Shown here one piece after another: positions 1-7,697 of a DNA stretch of 64,000 nt. The position numbers and the translations under genes are program-made. Within the stretch, counting starts at the first letter, position 1; each line of letters opens with the position of its first letter. Origin of the DNA: Streptomyces sp. A3M-1-3 (GTDB lineage Bacteria > Actinomycetota > Actinomycetes > Streptomycetales > Streptomycetaceae); contig NZ_JANAVP010000018.1 in NCBI RefSeq assembly GCF_024213665.1, positions 62,001-126,000 on the forward strand, in the 5' to 3' direction. The notes beneath the pieces are model-generated. The model saw nothing but the letters and a program-made list of their open reading frames with translations. It made no database searches and was not told the origin of the DNA.

Positions 1-636
1 GAGGCGGCGGACGGCGACGTGGTGAAGCTGGCCGAGGCGATCGGGTACGACGAGCGCATCGGGTCGAAGTTCCTGCGCGCCGGAATCGGCTTCGGCGGCG
101 GCTGTCTGCCGAAGGACATCCGCGCGTTCATGGCGCGCGCGGGTGAGCTGGGCGCGGACCAGGCGCTGACGTTCCTGCGCGAGGTCGACTCGATCAACAT
201 GCGGCGGCGCGGGCACATGGTCGAACTCGCCCGGGACGCGGTCGGGGGCGGCGGCTTCCTGGGCAAGCGGGTGGCGGTGCTGGGCGCGACGTTCAAGCCC
301 GACTCCGACGACGTACGGGACTCACCTGCGCTCAATGTCGCCGGTCAGATCCACCTGCAGGGCGGCCAGGTGATGGTGTACGACCCGAAGGGCATGGACA
401 ACGCGCGGCGCCTCTTCCCGACGCTCGGGTACGCGGACACGGCGCTGGAGGCGGCCCGGGGCGCGGATGTGGTGCTGCACCTGACGGAGTGGCGCGAGTT
501 CCGCGAGCTGGACCCGGCGGAGCTGGGCGAGGTGGTCGCGGAGCGACTGATCCTTGACGGCCGCAACGCCCTGGACCCGGTCCGCTGGCGCGAGGCGGGC
601 TGGACATACCGAGCAATGGGCCGCCCCCGCGGGTAG
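1..636 (+). CDS. UDP-glucose/GDP-mannose dehydrogenase, C-terminal part
   Basis: The 5' end lies outside the window; the reading frame is open from base 1. The visible 211 residues hold the catalytic cysteine motif (GFGGGCLPKDIRAF) of the nucleotide-sugar dehydrogenase central domain. They then carry the C-terminal domain with its conserved VAVLGATFKPDSDDVRDSPA stretch. Family members oxidise a UDP- or GDP-hexose twice with NAD to give a uronic acid for cell-surface polysaccharides. The substrate cannot be decided from this fragment. About half of a normal protein of roughly 440 residues is present. The family is certain, the exact sugar is not. Confidence 0.9.
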   Translation, partial: EAADGDVVKLAEAIGYDERIGSKFLRAGIGFGGGCLPKDIRAFMARAGELGADQALTFLREVDSINMRRRGHMVELARDAVGGGGFLGKRVAVLGATFKPDSDDVRDSPALNVAGQIHLQGGQVMVYDPKGMDNARRLFPTLGYADTALEAARGADVVLHLTEWREFRELDPAELGEVVAERLILDGRNALDPVRWREAGWTYRAMGRPRG

Positions 637-805
637 CTTGTTCATGGCCTGACACGCCGGGCGCGGGCAGCCGCCTCGGCCGTCGTAGACGCCGGTACGG
701 CCGCGGGGCTGCGGGTCGCTCCGGCCGGGCATGACGCGCCCGGCGCCGGAGCTGACAGGGCATGGGTGCTGCCGGAACGGCTCCGGGGCTTCCGTCGGGG
801 CGTGC

Positions 806-1309
806 TCAGGGTTTGGGGGTGCGTTTTGCACGGTACGTGCGCATTTTCGCTCGGCTTCCGCAGACCGACATCGTGCACCAGCGGCTGCGGCCCGCCGGGC
901 TGCGGTCGTAGTACGCCCAGCGGCAGTCCTCCGCCTCGCACGCCTTGAGACGTGACCAGGTGCCGGCCGTGACGGCCTCCGCGACGGCCGCCGCGATACG
1001 GGCGGTCAGGCCGGAGCCGTCGCCGGCCGCGCTCAGCGCCGCCGCGCCCTCCTGGTCCACCGTGACGACGAGCGGAGCGCCCGACAGCAGGCGGGTCAGG
1101 GTGCCGGCCGCCTCGGGCGGCATGTCCTGGCCCGCGTGGGCCAGACACGCGGCCCGCAGCGCCTCCCGCAGTTCCTCGGCCCCCGCGAGTTCGTCCCCGG
1201 AGAGCGCGAACGTCTCGGCGAGGCGGTCCTCGCCCGTGTCGACGCTCAGCGTGTTCACCAGCGCTTCCACGAGCGCGAGGCCCCCCGGCGCGGGCGCTCT
1301 CTCATTCAT
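806..1309 (-). CDS. CGNR zinc-finger (ABATE-type) transcriptional regulator
   Basis: A 167-residue protein. Near the C-terminus (about residues 124-155) it has the CGNR-type zinc finger: a CxxxxC pair, about 15 residues, then a second pair ending in VCGSRAKMRTY, where the usual CGNR reads CGSR. The N-terminal part fits the ABATE domain usually paired with this finger. The start ATG has a GGAGGT ribosome site 9-10 bases upstream, and that site overlaps an inverted repeat. The gene is divergent from a VOC-family gene and the shared region holds two clean palindromes, so it probably represses itself and that neighbour. Ligand unknown. Confidence 0.85.
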   Translation of the reverse strand: MNERAPAPGGLALVEALVNTLSVDTGEDRLAETFALSGDELAGAEELREALRAACLAHAGQDMPPEAAGTLTRLLSGAPLVVTVDQEGAAALSAAGDGSGLTARIAAAVAEAVTAGTWSRLKACEAEDCRWAYYDRSPAGRSRWCTMSVCGSRAKMRTYRAKRTPKP

Positions 1310-1318
1310 GCTTGCGAC

Positions 1319-1348
1319 GTTACCTCCTATGCGGGAGTATGAGGTAAC
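1319..1348. promoter_or_regulatory. Probable operator 1: 8-bp inverted repeat
   Basis: GTTACCTC (1319-1326) and GAGGTAAC (1341-1348) form a perfect inverted repeat with a 14-base spacer. It lies between the divergent CGNR regulator and VOC genes, and its left arm covers the ribosome binding site of the regulator. This is the expected place for an autoregulatory operator. Binding is inferred. Confidence 0.6.
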
Positions 1349-1349
1349 G

Positions 1350-1378
1350 GTTACCGGTTAGAGATAGGTACCGGTAAC
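1350..1378. promoter_or_regulatory. Probable operator 2: 9-bp inverted repeat
   Basis: GTTACCGGT (1350-1358) and ACCGGTAAC (1370-1378) form a perfect inverted repeat with an 11-base spacer, one base after operator 1. Both repeats share the GTTACC/GGTAAC core, giving four half-sites in 60 bases just upstream of the VOC gene. Confidence 0.6.
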
Positions 1379-1397
1379 TCCCGCGAGGAGGAGAACC

Positions 1398-1760
1398 ATG
1401 GCTGTCGCCAAGCTGGGCACCGTCGTCCTGGACTGTCCCGACCCGCACGCACTCGCCGCCTTCTACGCCGAACTGCTCGGCGGCAAGGTCGAGGCCGACG
1501 ACGAGGGGTGGGTGGATCTCAGCGGGTACGAAGGGACGCCGCTCTGCTTCCAGAAGGCACCGGGGTACGTGGCTCCGAGGTGGCCCGCGCCGGACGCCTC
1601 GCAGCAGTTCCACCTCGACCTCACCGTCGAGGATCTCGACGCCGCGGAGGCGCGGGCGCTCGCGCTCGGCGCGCAGGCACTGGACGCGGACGACCGGACG
1701 CGGTCCTTCCGGGTCTATGCCGACCCGGCCGGGCATCCGTTCTGCCTCTGCGCCTCCTGA
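1398..1760 (+). CDS. VOC (glyoxalase/bleomycin-resistance) family protein
   Basis: A 120-residue single-module VOC protein with two beta-alpha-beta-beta-beta halves: it opens with LGTVVLDCPDPHALAAFYAELLG and closes with VYADPAGHPFCLC. A GAGGAGGAG ribosome site precedes the ATG. VOC proteins bind a divalent metal and act as dioxygenases, isomerases or drug-binding proteins, and the sequence does not say which. The operators and divergent CGNR regulator upstream suggest inducible expression, perhaps a small-molecule resistance or detoxification unit. Confidence 0.85.
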   Translation: MAVAKLGTVVLDCPDPHALAAFYAELLGGKVEADDEGWVDLSGYEGTPLCFQKAPGYVAPRWPAPDASQQFHLDLTVEDLDAAEARALALGAQALDADDRTRSFRVYADPAGHPFCLCAS

Positions 1761-1846
1761 CCGCGGCGTAGTACGGCCATACGTCCGGGGGCGGGGGCGG
1801 GCACTTTGCGCGCGCCCGCCCCCGCCCCCGCCCGGCCCCCGTCGCG

Positions 1847-3097
1847 TCAGGAAATGACCGCGTTGGACGGGCCCCGGCGGGACTGGATGTCCCGGGCCAC
1901 GTCCTCCGCCGCACGAAGCACCCGTACCGCGTTCTGCCAGGTCAGCTTGGCCAGGTCCGCCGAGGACCAGCCCCGGCGCAGCAGCTCGGCGATGAGGTTC
2001 GGGTAGCCCGCCACGTCGTCCAGGCCGGCCGGGGTGAACGCCGTGCCGTCGAAGTCGCCGCCGATGCCGATGTGGTCGATCCCGGCGACCTCGCGCATGT
2101 GGTCGAGGTGGTCGGCCACGGTGGACGCGGTGGCGACCGGGCGCGGGTGAGCGGCCTCGTACGCGCGGTGGACCTTCATCGCCTCGGGCGTGGTGTCGAG
2201 GGGGTGCAGGCCGTGGGCCCGCATGTTCTCGTCCGCCGCCTGGGTCCAGGCGACCGCCGCCGGGAGGATGAACTTCGGGACGAACGTGGCCATCGCGACG
2301 CCGCCGTTGGCCGGGAGCCTGCCCAGGACGTCGTCGGGGATGTTGCGCGGGTGGTCACAGATCGCACGCGCGGACGAGTGCGAGAAGATCACCGGCGCGG
2401 TGGAGGTGGCGATGGCGTCGCGCATCGTCGTGGCGGCCACGTGCGAGAGGTCTACGAGCATGCCGCAGCGGTTCATCTCCCGTACGACCTCCTGGCCGAA
2501 CGGGGTCAGGCCGCCGGCCCGCGGGACGTCCGTCGCGGAGTCGGCCCAGTCGATGTTGTCGTTGTGCGTGAGGGTCATGTAGCGGACGCCGAGCGCGTGC
2601 AGGGCGCGCAACGTCGCCAGCGAGTTGTTGATGGAGTGGCCGCCCTCGGCGCCCATCAGGGAGGCGATCCGGCCGTCGCGGCGGGCCTGCTCCATGTCGT
2701 CCGCCGTGAGCGCCCGGCTCAGGTCCGCCGGGTAGCGGGCGATCAGCTGGCCGACGCCGTCGATCTGTTCCAGGGTCGCGCTGACCGCCTCGTCGCCCGC
2801 CATGTCGGAGCGTACGAACACGGACCAGAACTGCGCGCCGACGCAGCCGGCCCGCAGCCGCGGGATGTCGGTGTGCAGGTACGCCGACTGGTCGGCAGCG
2901 ATGTCCCGCTGCGCGAGGTCGTAGCGGACCTGTTCGCGCAGCGCCCACGGGAGGTCGTTGTGACCGTCGGCCACGGGGTGGTCGGCGAGCAGTTCGCGGG
3001 CCCGGCCGAGGTACTCGCCGTACTCCTCCTGCTTCTGGGACTCCTCGTGGTCCTCGTGCTTCTCGTGCTCCACGGCTCCTGTGCCTTTCGCCGTCAC
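1847..3097 (-). CDS. M19 membrane dipeptidase (renal dipeptidase family)
   Basis: A 416-residue zinc dipeptidase. Metal-binding motifs are visible in order: VADGHNDLP near the N-terminus, MGAEGGHSI with a metal glutamate, VDLSHVAATT, IFSHSSARAI and IGIGGDFDG. The N-terminus is charged (EHEKHEDHEE) and has no signal peptide, so a cytoplasmic enzyme is likely despite the family name. The GTG start overlaps the purE stop by four bases (GTGA), so it is the third gene of a purK-purE-dipeptidase operon. It hydrolyses dipeptides; the specific substrate is unknown. Confidence 0.92.
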   Translation of the reverse strand: MTAKGTGAVEHEKHEDHEESQKQEEYGEYLGRARELLADHPVADGHNDLPWALREQVRYDLAQRDIAADQSAYLHTDIPRLRAGCVGAQFWSVFVRSDMAGDEAVSATLEQIDGVGQLIARYPADLSRALTADDMEQARRDGRIASLMGAEGGHSINNSLATLRALHALGVRYMTLTHNDNIDWADSATDVPRAGGLTPFGQEVVREMNRCGMLVDLSHVAATTMRDAIATSTAPVIFSHSSARAICDHPRNIPDDVLGRLPANGGVAMATFVPKFILPAAVAWTQAADENMRAHGLHPLDTTPEAMKVHRAYEAAHPRPVATASTVADHLDHMREVAGIDHIGIGGDFDGTAFTPAGLDDVAGYPNLIAELLRRGWSSADLAKLTWQNAVRVLRAAEDVARDIQSRRGPSNAVIS

Positions 3098-3627
3098 TGG
3101 CCGAAGCCGAACGAAGCCGCGCTCTCGACCTTCGACCGCAGGCGCCTGCCCTTCTCGGTCGCCTGCTCGTTCAGCTCCTGCTGGAACTCGCGCATACGGG
3201 CGAGCAGGTCCGCGTCCTGGGTCGCGAGGATGCGCGCCGCGAGCAGCCCCGCGTTGCGCGCGCCGGCCACCGAGACCGTGGCCACCGGGACGCCCGCCGG
3301 CATCTGGACGATGGACAGGAGCGAGTCCATGCCGTCGAGGTACTTCAGGGGTACGGGAACGCCGATCACCGGGAGCGGGGTGACGGAGGCGAGCATGCCC
3401 GGCAGGTGGGCCGCGCCGCCGGCGCCCGCGATGATCGCCTTCAGGCCGCGGCCGGCGGCCTCCTCGCCGTACGCGATCATCTCGCGCGGCATGCGGTGCG
3501 CGGAGACGACGTCGACCTCGTACGGGATCTCGAACTCGTCCAGGGCCTGGGCGGCGGCTTCCATGACGGGCCAGTCGGAGTCGGAGCCCATGACGATGCC
3601 GATGAGGGGAGAGCTGGGGGAACTCAT
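3094..3627 (-). CDS. purE: N5-carboxyaminoimidazole ribonucleotide mutase (PurE class I)
   Basis: A 177-residue PurE that converts N5-CAIR to CAIR in purine biosynthesis. Signatures are IGIVMGSDSDWPVM at the N-terminus, SAHRMPREM, and IAGAGGAAHLPGM. The ATG at 3627 overlaps the stop of purK (ATGA) and is followed directly by SSPSSPLIGIVMGSDSD, so upstream in-frame starts inside purK are unlikely. It works with PurK in the next gene upstream, the usual bacterial two-step route. The C-terminus is slightly long but ordinary for actinobacteria. Confidence 0.97.
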   Translation of the reverse strand: MSSPSSPLIGIVMGSDSDWPVMEAAAQALDEFEIPYEVDVVSAHRMPREMIAYGEEAAGRGLKAIIAGAGGAAHLPGMLASVTPLPVIGVPVPLKYLDGMDSLLSIVQMPAGVPVATVSVAGARNAGLLAARILATQDADLLARMREFQQELNEQATEKGRRLRSKVESAASFGFGQ

Positions 3628-4763
3628 TCCGTGACCGTTCCTCTGAGGTAGCCGGCTGCGTGACGGGCGCGTTCGATTACGTCGTCCAGGTCGTCGCCGT
3701 AGGTGTTGACGTGACCGACCTTGCGGCCCTGCTTCACGTCCTTGCCGTACATGTGGATCTTGAGCTGCGGGTCGCGGGCCATGCAGTGCAGGTACGCCGC
3801 GTACATGTCGGGGTAGTCGCCGCCGAGGACGTTCGCCATGACCGTCCACCTGACGCGCGGGCGCGGGTCGCCGAGCGGCAGGTCGAGGATGGCCCGGACG
3901 TGGTTGGCGAACTGCGAGGTGACCGCGCCGTCCTGGGTCCAGTGCCCGGAGTTGTGCGGGCGCATGGCCAGCTCGTTGACGAGTATCCGGCCGTCGGTCG
4001 TCTCGAACAGTTCGACCGCGAGGTGGCCGACCACGCCCAGCTCCTGCGCGATCCGGAGGGCGAGCTGCTGGGCCTGGCCCGCCAGCTCGCCGGCGAGGTC
4101 CGGGGCGGGGGCGATCACGGTGTCGCAGACGCCGTCGACCTGGACGGACTCGACGACGGGGTACGCCACGGCCTGGCCGTGCGGCGAGCGGACGATGTTC
4201 GCCGCGAGCTCGCGGCGGAAATCGACCTTCTCCTCGGCGAGGACCGGCACACCGGCCCGGAAGGGGGCCTCGGCGTCCGCTTCGGAACGGACGAACCAGA
4301 CGCCCTTGCCGTCGTAGCCGCCGCGCACCGTCTTGAGGATGACGGGGAAGCCGTCACCTTCGGCCGCGAAGGCAGTCACATCGGCGGGGTCCGCCACGAT
4401 GCGGTGCCGGGGGCAGGGCGCGCCGATCTCGTCCAGCTTGGCGCGCATCACCCCCTTGTCCTGGGCGTGCACCAACGCCTCGGGCCCCGGCCGGACGGGA
4501 ATGCCGTCCGCCTCCAGGGCCCGCAGGTGCTCGATCGGGACATGCTCATGATCGAACGTGATCACATCGCAGCCGCGCGCGAAGGCGCGCAGCGTGTCCA
4601 GGTCGCGATAGTCGCCAATGACGACATCGCTGACCACCTGGGCCGCCGAGTCCTGTGGGGTATCGCTGAGGAGCTTGAATCTGATGCCGAGGGGGATGCC
4701 CGCCTCGTGGGTCATACGGGCGAGCTGACCGCCGCCGACCATGCCGACTACCGGGAACGTCAC
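3624..4763 (-). CDS. purK: N5-carboxyaminoimidazole ribonucleotide synthase (PurK)
   Basis: A 379-residue ATP-grasp enzyme that makes N5-CAIR from AIR, bicarbonate and ATP. It begins with the PurK nucleotide motif VGMVGGGQLARM. ATP-grasp elements follow: PVILKTVRGGYDGKGVWFV, EEKVDFRRELA, and ELAMRPHNSGHWTQDGAVTSQF. The start is GTG. First gene of the purK-purE-dipeptidase operon, transcribed away from the GtrA gene; the 118-base gap before that gene holds both promoters. Confidence 0.97.
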   Translation of the reverse strand: MTFPVVGMVGGGQLARMTHEAGIPLGIRFKLLSDTPQDSAAQVVSDVVIGDYRDLDTLRAFARGCDVITFDHEHVPIEHLRALEADGIPVRPGPEALVHAQDKGVMRAKLDEIGAPCPRHRIVADPADVTAFAAEGDGFPVILKTVRGGYDGKGVWFVRSEADAEAPFRAGVPVLAEEKVDFRRELAANIVRSPHGQAVAYPVVESVQVDGVCDTVIAPAPDLAGELAGQAQQLALRIAQELGVVGHLAVELFETTDGRILVNELAMRPHNSGHWTQDGAVTSQFANHVRAILDLPLGDPRPRVRWTVMANVLGGDYPDMYAAYLHCMARDPQLKIHMYGKDVKQGRKVGHVNTYGDDLDDVIERARHAAGYLRGTVTE

Positions 4764-4881
4764 GCCACCAGGGTATCCGCCACGCCCGACCGCCCCGGTC
4801 CAGCCCGCAGGGGCGTACTCGTGGCCCGGCGATTAGCATGGCTGGGTTGACGCAATCGACCGACAGGGGCTAGCGATCATC

Positions 4882-5406
4882 ATGAGCGCTGTGTCGTACA
4901 AGCGGGCAGCACTCTCCGCACGGCTGCGGCAGCTCGCCCGCGAGGTCGCCAAATTCGGCGCGGTCGGCGGCCTGGGCCTGCTGGTCAACCTGGGTGTGTT
5001 CAACCTGCTCCGGGCCACCACCGACCTCCAGGTGGTGCGGGCCAGCGTGCTGGCGACCGTCGTCGCCATCGGGTTCAACTACGTGGGGTTCCGTTACTTC
5101 ACGTACCGCGACCGCGACAAGAGCCGCCGTACCCGGGAGCTGACGCTCTTCCTGCTGTTCAGCGCACTCGGCCTGGTCATCGAGAACGGCGCGCTGTACG
5201 TCGCGACGTACGGTTTCGGCTGGGACACCCCGCTGCAGAGCAACGTCTTCAAGTTCCTGGGCATCGCCGTCGCCACCCTCTTCCGCTTCTGGTCCTACCG
5301 CACCTGGGTGTTCCGCGCCCTTCCCGCGCGCGAGGCCGTGCAGGCCGCCGAAGCTTTCCTGGAGACCCCGAGGGCGCGGGTCGGAGCGGAACGATCCCAC
5401 CGATAA
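4882..5406 (+). CDS. GtrA family integral membrane protein
   Basis: A 174-residue protein with four predicted membrane segments spread over roughly residues 20-150. It has the GtrA-type opening (REVAKFGAVGGLGLLVNLGVFNLL) and the conserved region FNYVGFRYFTYRD. GtrA proteins are thought to help move lipid-linked sugars across the membrane for polysaccharide modification. It is a single gene in a 118-base divergent arrangement with purK and ends seven bases before the convergent histidine kinase. No glycosyltransferase partner sits next to it. Confidence 0.88.
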   Translation: MSAVSYKRAALSARLRQLAREVAKFGAVGGLGLLVNLGVFNLLRATTDLQVVRASVLATVVAIGFNYVGFRYFTYRDRDKSRRTRELTLFLLFSALGLVIENGALYVATYGFGWDTPLQSNVFKFLGIAVATLFRFWSYRTWVFRALPAREAVQAAEAFLETPRARVGAERSHR

Positions 5407-5413
5407 GGGCGGC

Positions 5414-6679
5414 TCAGCGGACCGTCTTCGCCGGCTCCTCGCGCTCCCGCGCCACCCGGCTCAGGAACAGCGCGAAGACCGGTGGATGCGCCTGAAGCAG
5501 CTCCAGCCGGCCGCCGTCCGCCTCCGCCAGGTCGCGGGCCACGGCCAGCCCGATGCCGGTGGAGTTACGGCCGCTGATGGTCCGCTCGAAGATCCGCGCG
5601 CCCAGGTCGGACGGCACGCCGGGGCCCTCGTCGGTGACCTCGATCACCGCCTGGTTGCCGGTGACCCGGGTACGCAGGGCGACCGTGCCGCCCCCGTGCA
5701 TCAGCGAGTTCTCGACCAGCGCGGCGAGCACCTGGGCCACCGCACCCGGCGTACCGACGGCGCGCATGCCCTGCTTCCCGGAGCGGACGATGGCGCGGCC
5801 CGCGCTGCGGTAGGCCGGGCGCCACTCCTCCACCTGCTGTTTGACCACCTCGTCGAGGTCGAAGACGACGGCGGAGCCGGTCCGCGGGTCGCGCGAGTTG
5901 GTCAGCAGCCGCCGCACCACGTCCGTCAGCCGCTCGACCTGGGCGAGCGCGATGGACGCCTCCTCCTTCACGGTGTCCAGGTCCTCGGTGACCGTGATCT
6001 CCTCCAGCCGCATGGAGAGCGCGGTCAGCGGCGTACGGAGCTGGTGCGAGGCGTCGGCGGCGAGCCGGCGTTCGGCGGTGAGCATCCGCCCGATCCGCTC
6101 GGCGCTGGCGTCGAGGACGTCGGCGACGCGGTCCAGCTCGGGGACCCCGTACCGCCGGTGGCGCGGGCGCGGGTCTCCGGAGCCGAGCCGTTCCGCGGTC
6201 TCGGCGAGGTCGGTGAGCGGTGAGGCCAGCCGGTTGGCCTGGCGTACGGCGAGAAGCACCGCCGCGATCACGGCCAGCAGCGCCACCGCACCGATGATCA
6301 GCAGTGTGCGGCCGAGCTCGTCGGTGACGGTGGAACGCGACTCCTCGACGGTGACCGTCTCGCCCTGCTCGCCCGTGACGGTGGAGCGGATGACGCTGCC
6401 GGTGGGGCGCTTGCCGATCTCGACGGGCGCGCGGCCCGGGATCACGATCCGGGCGTACCGGTTGGCGCCGATCTGCTCCGCCAGGACGTCCGGCTCGAGC
6501 GCGACGTCCTCCAGGACCTTGGAATCGACGACACTGACCAGGCGCAGGGCCTCGGAGTCGACGCTCTCCTGGGCGCTGTTGCTGATCGTGCGGGTCTCGA
6601 CAATGACGAGGGAGACCCCGAAGACGGCGATCACGACAAGCACCACAGCGAGCGTGGAATTGATCAGACGGCGGCGCAT
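5414..6679 (-). CDS. Sensor histidine kinase
   Basis: A 421-residue membrane kinase. Membrane helix 1 is at about residues 9-28, an extracytoplasmic loop runs to about 122, helix 2 is at about 124-146, followed by a HAMP region. The dimerisation/phosphorylation helix carries ASHQLRTPLTAL with His212, and the ATPase domain shows VENSLMHGG, DEGPGV and GIGLAVARDLAEADGG. It lies 12 bases downstream of the response regulator and is surely its partner. The signal is unknown. The short sensor loop (about 95 residues) has no recognisable PAS or CACHE signature. Confidence 0.93.
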   Translation of the reverse strand: MRRRLINSTLAVVLVVIAVFGVSLVIVETRTISNSAQESVDSEALRLVSVVDSKVLEDVALEPDVLAEQIGANRYARIVIPGRAPVEIGKRPTGSVIRSTVTGEQGETVTVEESRSTVTDELGRTLLIIGAVALLAVIAAVLLAVRQANRLASPLTDLAETAERLGSGDPRPRHRRYGVPELDRVADVLDASAERIGRMLTAERRLAADASHQLRTPLTALSMRLEEITVTEDLDTVKEEASIALAQVERLTDVVRRLLTNSRDPRTGSAVVFDLDEVVKQQVEEWRPAYRSAGRAIVRSGKQGMRAVGTPGAVAQVLAALVENSLMHGGGTVALRTRVTGNQAVIEVTDEGPGVPSDLGARIFERTISGRNSTGIGLAVARDLAEADGGRLELLQAHPPVFALFLSRVAREREEPAKTVR

Positions 6680-6691
6680 GAGGCTTGGGTA

Positions 6692-7369
6692 TCAGCTCTT
6701 CTCGAAGCGGAAGCCGACGCCGCGCACGGTGGCGATGTAACGGGGGTTCGCCGCGTCGTCGCCGAGCTTCTTGCGCAGCCAGGAGATGTGCATGTCGAGG
6801 GTCTTGGTGGAGGACCACCACGTGGTGTCCCACACCTCGCGCATCAGCTGGTCGCGGGTCACGACGCGGCCGGCGTCGCGGACCAGGACCCGGAGCAGGT
6901 CGAACTCCTTCGCCGTCAGCTGCAGCTCCTCCTCGCCCATCCACGCGCGGTGCGACTCGACGTCGATCCTGACCCCGTGGGTGGCGGGCGGCTGCGCGGG
7001 CTCGGCCGCGCCGCGCCGCAGCAGGGCCCGTACGCGGGCGAGCAGTTCGGCGAGCCGGAACGGCTTGGTGACGTAGTCGTCGGCGCCGGCGTCCAGTCCG
7101 ACCACCGTGTCCACCTCGTCGGCGCGGGCGGTGAGCACCAGGATCGGGAAGCTGTGTCCCTCCGCGCGCAGCCGACGGGCCACTTCGAGGCCGTCCATTC
7201 CGGGCAGACCCAGATCCAGCACGACGAGGTCGACACCGCCCTGCAGTCCGGCGTCGAGCGCGGTCGGCCCGTCCTGGCGGACCTCGACCTCGTAACCCTC
7301 CCGGCGCAGGGCGCGGGCCAGTGGCTCGGAGATGGATGCGTCGTCCTCGGCGAGCAGTACACGGGTCAT
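6692..7369 (-). CDS. OmpR/PhoB-family response regulator
   Basis: A 225-residue regulator with a receiver domain (acidic pocket AEDD, phospho-acceptor Asp52 in VVLDLGLPG, Lys102 in VTKPF). A winged-helix DNA-binding domain follows (LTAKEFDLLRVL ... VRGVGFRFEKS). The ATG at 7369 puts MTRVLLAEDD at the N-terminus, the standard start for this family. The reading frame continues upstream but that part is not conserved. It is cotranscribed with the downstream histidine kinase. Targets are unknown; the divergent peptide transporter across the 328-base gap is the nearest candidate. Confidence 0.95.
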   Translation of the reverse strand: MTRVLLAEDDASISEPLARALRREGYEVEVRQDGPTALDAGLQGGVDLVVLDLGLPGMDGLEVARRLRAEGHSFPILVLTARADEVDTVVGLDAGADDYVTKPFRLAELLARVRALLRRGAAEPAQPPATHGVRIDVESHRAWMGEEELQLTAKEFDLLRVLVRDAGRVVTRDQLMREVWDTTWWSSTKTLDMHISWLRKKLGDDAANPRYIATVRGVGFRFEKS

Positions 7370-7697
7370 GTGGGTGATGGTAGTCCGCGCGGGGCACGGG
7401 TCGTGGGGCGATCGGCCACCCCTGCGGGTCTGGGGTGGAAGGGAGTTGCTTACCTTCGAATGTGGGCAGTTCGTTGCATAGACACCTGTGATCCATCTCT
7501 CAAGTCCTTCCATATGCCGCAGTGTCGTGGCGTATGGTGGCGAGACGCCTGATGCACTACTCAGGGACCTTTGTGCCGTTATCGCGTGCCAAAGGTCTCT
7601 TTGCTGTGCGGGGCCGGCCCGCCGGCTCTCATGACACCCCCCACCGGGCGCGCATCCGCTCACGAGGCGGCGCGTCCCGAGCAAGCAAGGATCGACC
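7370..7697. other. Intergenic region between response regulator and peptide transporter
   Basis: A 328-base divergent promoter region. No reading frame looks coding. It is less GC-rich than its surroundings, as expected for promoters. An 8-bp inverted repeat (GACCTTTG at 7566-7573 and CAAAGGTC at 7590-7597) lies about 100 bases before the transporter start and could be a regulator site or a leader hairpin. I cannot assign a promoter with confidence. Confidence 0.5.

Noticed and set aside
2072..3634. A 520-residue plus-strand frame over the dipeptidase and purE
   Set aside because: No family features, and both genes on the other strand have intact motifs.
3628..3849. Longer PurE N-terminus running into purK
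   Set aside because: The extra residues are the shadow of purK; the ATGA overlap at 3627 gives the standard PurE start.
7566..7597. Inverted repeat upstream of the peptide transporter as a terminator or riboswitch
   Set aside because: 8-bp arms and a 16-base loop are weak; kept only as a note in the intergenic feature.
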